Assembly (NCBI GenBank): GCA_038232415.1
Contig: JBBSHY010000020.1
Span: 1 to 17,289, forward strand
DNA: 17,289 nucleotides
Reading direction: 5' to 3'
Origin: JBBRXZ01 sp038232415
GTDB taxonomy: Bacteria > Patescibacteriota > Saccharimonadia > Saccharimonadales > UBA4665
The notes under the pieces: generated by a model
The model's database searches: none
What the model was told of the DNA's origin: nothing
What the model saw: the letters and a program-made list of their open reading frames with translations, nothing else
Shown here: one piece after another, positions 13,507 to 17,289 of the stretch
How positions within the stretch are numbered: position 1 is the stretch's first letter
How the letters are laid out: each line of letters opens with the position of its first letter
Position numbers and translations under genes: made by a program

Positions 13507-15114
13507 ATGAGCCAAAATGCCCGATTGGATGAAGAACGTGCTTCGCAGCGCCGCGCCAGAGTACTGGGCATGGATTATGCAGATACCTCGCAGATAGGCG
13601 AAAAGGTACTGTATCGTGAAATACTGACCGTTCCCGAGCTTTATCACCTAAAAGTCATACCGCTGCAGGCCGACGAAAGTAATATTTTATTTGGTGTTAC
13701 CACCACCACGTCTCAACAAGCCATGGCTAATTTACAGCAGCGTTTTTTAGATCAAAGGATTGCTTTTAGCCTTATTTCTGACACTGGCTACGCCGATTAT
13801 ATGCACCTATATGATCCGCCTAAAAAGGTTGTTTATCAGGATATTGCTCTGAATACCGCCGGTAAGAGCGATCTGGTAGATAAGGTATCCAATGTGCTCC
13901 AGCAAGTCCGGGCCGACGATATGTTAGCCTACCTTGTAGCCCAGGCTCATAATTTGAATGCTTCCGACATCCATATAGAAACCCAAGTCAGCGATGTCCG
14001 CATCCGCCTGCGGATTGATGGTGTTCTGCACGCCATTGCCCATCTGCAAAAAGACAAATACAGGGTTTTAGTATCGGCGATTGCCAGCGCAGGTAATGTC
14101 TCGACTTCTGCTAACGAAGCCCAGCAAGGCCACATAGCCCAGAAGATCACCATGGCAGATGGCAAACAAGTCGATGTTAATGTCCGCCTGGAAACTGTGC
14201 CCACTATCAATGGTATGGATGCGGTGATGCGCTTGTTCAATATGAATGCGGGTATGTATACCCTCGACCGTCTGGGCTTATCAGAGGCTGAACGTGCCAT
14301 AGTTGACAAGATTGTGGCCCAACCGAGCGGTTTGGCAATGGTTGTCGGTCCCACCGGCTCAGGCAAAACTACCACCCTGTACTCTATGCTGAATTCGCTT
14401 AATACCGAAGCGCGTAAGATTATAACTATTGAAGACCCGGTGGAATATCAGTTTCCAGGTATAACCCAGATATCTGTACACTCCGAAGAGGGTGGAAATG
14501 ACGACAGTTTTGCCGATAAGTTGCGCGCTGTGCTGAGGCTGGACCCGGATATTGTCATGGTAGGTGAGATCCGGGACATGGACACCGCCAAAACAGCCTT
14601 ACAAGCGGCGCTAACCGGCCACTTGGTGCTGGCTACCTTTCACGCCGGCTCGGCCGGAGCGGCACTAACGCGAATTGCCGACATAATCGGCCAGAATCCT
14701 CTATTTGTGTCGGCCATTAGGTTGGTTATGGCCCAGCGCCTGATCCGCCGCCTGGATGACAGCCTCAAGCAGCCATATACGCCGAGCGAAGGTGAATTGA
14801 AAAAAATCAGGGAAGTGGTAGCTAGCTTGCCCGCGGCTATGGAAAAGCCTAGACTTGACGGTCTGCAACTATATAAACCAGGTACTTCCGAAGCCAACCC
14901 TTATGGTTACCAGGGTCAGCTGGCCATACGCGAACAATTCACGATGGACGATGCCTTAAGGCACCTGCTGGAAAATCCCAAGCTGAGCATTACTACCCAG
15001 TCTATCGAAGAAGCAGCCCAACAGTCCGGCATGCGCACCATGCTCCAGGACGGCATGCTAAAAGTCATCGCCGGCCAAAGCACACTCCAGGAACTCTACC
15101 GGGTCGTCGGCTAA
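13507..15114 (+). CDS. PilB/GspE-family secretion ATPase (type IV pilus type)
   Basis: Hexameric ATPase that would drive pilus or pseudopilus assembly at the inner membrane, 535 residues. An N-terminal GspE-like domain (about 30-115) binds the platform or partner proteins. The core has SDIHIE (N2 domain, near residue 157), Walker A GPTGSGKTTT with Lys287, the Asp box (IEDPVEYQFPGITQI), the Walker B region DPDIVMVGEIRD with Glu354, and the His box ALTGHLVLATFHA. The protein has no cysteine at all, so the tetracysteine zinc site of many PilB/GspE proteins is missing and replaced by a polar stretch after RLIRRLDDS. The C-terminal part keeps EEAAQQSGMRTMLQDGMLKVIAG. No pilC, pilT or pilin gene is adjacent. 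PilB rather than GspE is likely from lineage knowledge, not sequence. Confidence 0.9.
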   Translation: MSQNARLDEERASQRRARVLGMDYADTSQIGEKVLYREILTVPELYHLKVIPLQADESNILFGVTTTTSQQAMANLQQRFLDQRIAFSLISDTGYADYMHLYDPPKKVVYQDIALNTAGKSDLVDKVSNVLQQVRADDMLAYLVAQAHNLNASDIHIETQVSDVRIRLRIDGVLHAIAHLQKDKYRVLVSAIASAGNVSTSANEAQQGHIAQKITMADGKQVDVNVRLETVPTINGMDAVMRLFNMNAGMYTLDRLGLSEAERAIVDKIVAQPSGLAMVVGPTGSGKTTTLYSMLNSLNTEARKIITIEDPVEYQFPGITQISVHSEEGGNDDSFADKLRAVLRLDPDIVMVGEIRDMDTAKTALQAALTGHLVLATFHAGSAGAALTRIADIIGQNPLFVSAIRLVMAQRLIRRLDDSLKQPYTPSEGELKKIREVVASLPAAMEKPRLDGLQLYKPGTSEANPYGYQGQLAIREQFTMDDALRHLLENPKLSITTQSIEEAAQQSGMRTMLQDGMLKVIAGQSTLQELYRVVG

Positions 15115-15120
15115 AAATGT

Positions 15121-15149
15121 TTGCGCTAGAGGGGTAAAACGTGTACAAT
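15121..15149 (+). promoter_or_regulatory. rplS promoter
   Basis: -35 TTGCGC (15121-15126), spacer 17 bp, -10 TACAAT (15144-15149), nine bases to the ATG at 15159. It starts six bases after the ATPase stop. Expected leader about three bases. This placement rules out the GTG at 15141 as start, since that codon overlaps the -10 box. Confidence 0.65.
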
Positions 15150-15158
15150 TTACCTGAT

Positions 15159-15686
15159 ATGCAGAGTGTGATCCAGACGATTAATGACAAGTACAAAAAG
15201 CAGGCCGTTGTCGATGTACGCAGCGGAGATACAGTTAAAGTGCACCAGAAAATCCGCGAAGGCAGCAAAGAACGCATCCAGATCTTCCAGGGGCTGGTTA
15301 TCCGAACCGGTAAAAAAGGCAGCCATACCAGCCGTATTACCGTTCGGCGCATTGCCAGCGGTGTCGGCGTCGAGAAGAGCTTTTTACTGCACAGCCCACT
15401 AGTAGTCCAGGTAGAAGTTACCAAACGAAGCCGTGTCCGCCGTAATTATCTGACCTACATGCGTGAACGCACCGGTAAATCCGCTCGTATGACAGGGGTG
15501 GAATTTGACCGAGATGCCGTCAATGCCGTTCACGACGAGAACCTTGAAGCTGAAGAAGCCAAACTTCACGAACAAAAAGTCGCCGAAGCCGCCGCCAAAG
15601 CTGAAGCCAAGGCCGCCGAAGAAGCGGAACTGGAAGCTAAAGCCGCCGCCGTCCAGGCCCGCCATGAAGAAGCCCCGCCTAAGTAA
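15159..15686 (+). CDS. rplS: 50S ribosomal protein L19 with long charged C-terminal tail
   Basis: L19 sits at the 30S-50S interface. The conserved body spans about residues 1-112: VRSGDTVKVHQKIREGSKER, QIFQGLVI, the VRRIASGVGVEKSF block, HSPLVVQVEV and YLTYMRERTGKSARM. The product is 175 residues, against about 115 in most bacteria. The extra 60 residues are almost only Ala, Glu and Lys (AEAAAKAEAKAAEEAELEAK and similar) and should form a single long charged helix. The start at ATG 15159 fits the family N-terminus and the promoter position. Monocistronic by context, convergent with an RHH regulator gene. Confidence 0.96.
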   Translation: MQSVIQTINDKYKKQAVVDVRSGDTVKVHQKIREGSKERIQIFQGLVIRTGKKGSHTSRITVRRIASGVGVEKSFLLHSPLVVQVEVTKRSRVRRNYLTYMRERTGKSARMTGVEFDRDAVNAVHDENLEAEEAKLHEQKVAEAAAKAEAKAAEEAELEAKAAAVQARHEEAPPK

Positions 15687-15693
15687 GTCTTTT

Positions 15694-15903
15694 TTAGCTA
15701 TCATCCAGATCAAGTAGCCCAGGGTCGGTATTTCCTAGGCTGCTTCTTATCTTTGTTTGCTGGCTGACTATTTCCTTACGCAAAATAAAGCGGATATATT
15801 CGGCTCTGCACATGTACATGGACTTTGCGGCCTCGTCGATCTCAACTAATAATTCTTCAGGTAATGCAAGGTGTATATTTCTTGTTAGCTTCCAGAGTGT
15901 CAT
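15694..15903 (-). CDS. lone ribbon-helix-helix DNA-binding protein
   Basis: 69 residues with the CopG-type pattern: strand TRNIHLALP (residues 7-15), helix EELLVEIDEAAKSMY, then RAEYIRFILRKEI as the second helix, and a short acidic tail. Could be an antitoxin or a plasmid-type copy regulator, but no toxin gene is adjacent: rplS converges from one side and rnhB diverges on the other. Autoregulation is likely, because a 14-bp perfect inverted repeat begins at its start codon. TTGGGT (15953-15958, minus strand), 17 bp, TATATT (15930-15935) is a possible promoter framed by the repeat arms. Confidence 0.8.
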   Translation of the reverse strand: MTLWKLTRNIHLALPEELLVEIDEAAKSMYMCRAEYIRFILRKEIVSQQTKIRSSLGNTDPGLLDLDDS

Positions 15904-15949
15904 ATCAATTCTGTACCCTTTAGGTACCGAATATATACAGAATTGATAT
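15902..15949. repeat. 14-bp perfect inverted repeat, operator candidate for the RHH gene
   Basis: ATATCAATTCTGTA (15902-15915) and TACAGAATTGATAT (15936-15949), perfect complements, with a 20-base centre that itself contains GGTACC. Arm centres are 34 bp apart, about three helical turns, so two RHH dimers or tetramers could bind on one face. One arm covers the start codon, the other lies in the presumed promoter spacer. Confidence 0.75.
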
Positions 15950-15991
15950 CGGACCCAAACCTTTTATAGAAAAAATGAGAGGATTTAATAA

Positions 15992-16020
15992 TTTGTTAAT
16001 AGTTTAGTAGTTGCTACACT
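15992..16020 (+). promoter_or_regulatory. rnhB promoter, leaderless spacing
   Basis: TTTGTT (15992-15997), 17 bp, extended -10 TG-C-TACACT (hexamer 16015-16020), seven bases to the ATG. No Shine-Dalgarno is present in those seven bases. Confidence 0.6.
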
Positions 16021-16027
16021 AAAATTT

Positions 16028-16486
16028 ATGGTAACTGTGGGCATAGACGAGGTAGGACGTGGCTGTTGGGCGGGCCCGGTTGTGGCCGGGGCGATTGTTT
16101 TACCCCATGACTTTAAATTGCCCGCCAAAGCTGAACGGCTTCTTCGTGACTCCAAGAAATTAACAAAAGAACAACGCGAGATATCCGATCTTGCAATTCG
16201 CGAGGTGGCGCTCTCCGTAGGTCTGGGATGGGTGGATGCGGCTACTATTGACAAAGTGGGTATTACCACCGCTGTCAAGTGGGCTATGAAACAGGCTTTA
16301 GGACAGATCACCGTATCTTACGACCGAATTATTATAGACGGACATTACAATTTCTTCGCCGAGAATCCAAAAGCTCAGGCAATCATTAAGGCAGACGGTA
16401 TTATACCGGCAGTCAGCGCGGCCAGCATCATTGCCAAAGTTGCCAGGGATAAAGATTGTCGAAGATTATCCGGACTACGGTTTTGA
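16028..16486 (+). CDS. rnhB: ribonuclease HII, truncated by a frameshift
   Basis: RNase HII cleaves RNA (and single ribonucleotides) in RNA-DNA hybrids. The 152-residue frame starts GIDEVGRGCWAGPVVAGAIV, with the conserved active-site Asp7 and Glu8. Asp104 (IIIDGH) and Asp123 (KADGIIPAVSAASIIAKVARD) complete the metal site. After the VARD motif the frame goes astray (KDCRRLSGLRF, stop at 16484-16486), while the missing C-terminal part of the family lies in the next frame. The catalytic residues all precede the break, but the C-terminal substrate-binding helices would be lost, so the product may be unstable or weak. Whether this is a true mutation or a sequence error cannot be decided here. 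Confidence 0.88.
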   Translation: MVTVGIDEVGRGCWAGPVVAGAIVLPHDFKLPAKAERLLRDSKKLTKEQREISDLAIREVALSVGLGWVDAATIDKVGITTAVKWAMKQALGQITVSYDRIIIDGHYNFFAENPKAQAIIKADGIIPAVSAASIIAKVARDKDCRRLSGLRF

Positions 16487-16595
16487 GAGTCATGTTGGCT
16501 ACGGTACGATTTTACATTTGGAAAGGCTTAAGCTTCATGGCGTCAGCGACCTGCACCGCCGTTCCTTTAAGCCCATACGGGTTTTGATACAATAA
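16452..16595 (+). pseudogene. rnhB: out-of-frame C-terminal remainder of rnhB
   Basis: The +1 frame reads KIVEDYPDYGFESHVGYGT, then a helix, then DLHRRSFKPIRV and TAA at 16593-16595. YGF-x-H-x-GYGT and HRRSFKP are conserved near the C-terminus of RNase HII. Between the Asp of VARD and Tyr-Pro there are 16 bases, where family members I recall have about nine codons (27 bases). An 11-base deletion would therefore explain the frame change, perhaps between short AAG/AAGATT repeats (AAGATT recurs at 16452 and 16462). Confidence 0.75.
16585..16593 (+). promoter_or_regulatory. extended -10 promoter of yraN
   Basis: TG-A-TACAAT (hexamer 16588-16593), overlapping the end of the out-of-frame rnhB remainder, then seven bases (AAGCCTT) to the ATG. 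No Shine-Dalgarno. Confidence 0.55.
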
Positions 16596-16600
16596 GCCTT

Positions 16601-16945
16601 ATGACTACGACAGAAACGGGCCGTAAGGCGGAGGCGGCTGCCAAGGTTTATCTGGAAATGCGCGGCTATGAGATTATTGAGCTTAATTATCGCCGGCCGC
16701 GCTGCGAGATCGATATCATCGCCCGCAAAGACGAGGTGATCCATTTCGTAGAGGTTAAATACCGCTTCAATGATGAACAAGGCGGCGGACTGGAAGCCAT
16801 CACTGCCACCAAGCTAAAGCAGATGCAGCGGGCAGCCTGGTCGTGGGTGGAGGAATACAAATGGCACGGCGAATATGTACTATCAGCTGTAGACATAGCC
16901 GGATCCGACTTTGCCGTATTAAGTTTTATAGAAAACGTTTTCTAG
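16601..16945 (+). CDS. yraN: YraN / UPF0102 family nuclease-like protein
   Basis: 114 residues, the usual size. Begins GRKAEAAAKVYLEMRGYEII, then LNYRRPRCEIDIIARKD and HFVEVKYR, the hallmark blocks of UPF0102. Glu36/Asp38 and Glu51-Val-Lys53 form a restriction-endonuclease-like metal motif. The common GEIDI is CEIDI here. The family often neighbours rnhB, as in this window, which supports both calls. The exact biochemical role is not settled. Its TAG interlocks with the stop of the convergent aminopeptidase gene through CTAG at 16942-16945. Confidence 0.92.
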   Translation: MTTTETGRKAEAAAKVYLEMRGYEIIELNYRRPRCEIDIIARKDEVIHFVEVKYRFNDEQGGGLEAITATKLKQMQRAAWSWVEEYKWHGEYVLSAVDIAGSDFAVLSFIENVF

Positions 16946-17289
16946 GCTTTAAGATGTTTTTTAATGGCTTTTAGGTCGCGCTTTTTCCAGGCGGCCTGCC
17001 ACTGTATGGTTTCGATGGCTTGTTTAACCGGGCGTTCAAAGGCCGGACTCATATGACTTTCAAAAAAGGCGGTGAACTCCGGCAGGAATGACGCATCACT
17101 AAAGCCCCGGCCGGCATAAATCGGCATGCGGAAGAAGCTTAAATCGCTGCCGATGTTCTTGACCAGCCACTCCCAGTTACTGATCAGCCATTCCCAGGTG
17201 ATCTGTTTGGCGAAACGATTCGAGAAGCTGTAGGCAATCCAGTAAGGAGCATCTTGCAATCGCACCTCAGAGGTGGATATATGTTTTAA
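16942..17289 (-). CDS. M1 family aminopeptidase, C-terminal end (5' part outside window)
   Basis: The minus-strand frame is open to the window edge (eight codons precede the GTG at 17263-17265), so this is the 3' end of a longer gene. The 115 visible residues are helical and match the C-terminal ERAP1-like domain of M1 zinc aminopeptidases (PepN type): ITWEWLISNWEWLVKNIGSD, a Phe/Arg-containing turn (RMPIYAGRGFSD), FLPEFTAFFESH, and a last helix ERPVKQAIETIQWQAAWKKRD. The HEXXH zinc site would be far upstream and is not visible, so activity cannot be judged. The family trims peptides, a useful role for an amino-acid scavenger. Confidence 0.8.
   Translation of the reverse strand, partial: LKHISTSEVRLQDAPYWIAYSFSNRFAKQITWEWLISNWEWLVKNIGSDLSFFRMPIYAGRGFSDASFLPEFTAFFESHMSPAFERPVKQAIETIQWQAAWKKRDLKAIKKHLKA

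Noticed and set aside
15141..15158. GTG at 15141 as the rplS start
   Set aside because: The codon overlaps the TACAAT -10 box and would add six residues absent from L19 proteins; the ATG at 15159 fits both family and promoter.
15678..15702. Terminator after rplS (T-run TTTTTT near 15690)
   Set aside because: No GC-rich stem precedes the T-run; pairing around it is weak and imperfect.
1..17289. CRISPR arrays, insertion sequences, rRNA genes, riboswitches
   Set aside because: No regularly spaced repeats, transposase-like proteins, terminal inverted repeats with target duplications, rRNA-like stretches or long structured leaders were seen; intergenic gaps are nearly all under 130 bases.

Overview
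The window looks like a chromosomal piece of a Patescibacteria (CPR) member, most probably Candidatus Saccharibacteria (TM7). The reasons are a tightly packed housekeeping set, an extra small gene lodged inside a gatCAB operon, a type IV pilus-type ATPase, many small proteins of unknown function, and moderate GC. TGA is a genuine stop here: it ends gatA, dnaE and both gat-operon overlap junctions, so this is not a TGA-recoded lineage. The taxonomic call is inference from gene content; no rRNA gene is present.

Layout. (1) 1-1700: the 3' part of uvrB meets a convergent alpha/beta hydrolase gene, and the two stop codons interlock in one CTAG. (2) 1885-5474: gatC-gatA-small ORF-gatB, an operon with 1-4 base overlaps that encodes the tRNA-dependent amidotransferase. 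(3) 5511-7119: an AT-rich accessory stretch. It holds a hypothetical gene that appears split by a frameshift and an RHH/PIN toxin-antitoxin pair with a palindromic operator. (4) 7136-8739: galU, then a two-gene envelope-type pair (one-TM protein plus YtxH-like protein). (5) 8767-12483: dnaE with its own promoter, a palindrome and a possible 8-codon leader peptide. (6) 12492-13456: on the minus strand, a small membrane protein and a SPOUT RNA methyltransferase, the latter divergent from (7) the PilB/GspE-type ATPase at 13507-15114. (8) rplS with a long charged tail. (9) A lone RHH regulator (minus strand) with a 14-bp perfect inverted repeat at its start. (10) rnhB, frameshifted, then yraN. Last comes the C-terminal end of an M1 aminopeptidase on the minus strand, again joined to its neighbour by an interlocked CTAG.

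The most distinctive signal is architectural. At about ten transcription-unit starts on both strands, a recognisable -10 hexamer, often with a -35 at exactly 17 bp, lies only 6-9 bases (once 11) before the start codon, with no usable Shine-Dalgarno. Transcription would therefore begin on or within a few bases of the start codon, giving leaderless mRNAs. Several genes inside operons, and dnaE and the hydrolase, keep normal Shine-Dalgarno sequences. Translation and replication/repair genes dominate (gatCAB, rplS, RNA methyltransferase; uvrB, dnaE, rnhB). Cell-surface functions (galU, PilB-like ATPase, membrane proteins) form the rest. No tRNA, rRNA, CRISPR array, insertion sequence or convincing Rho-independent terminator was seen.
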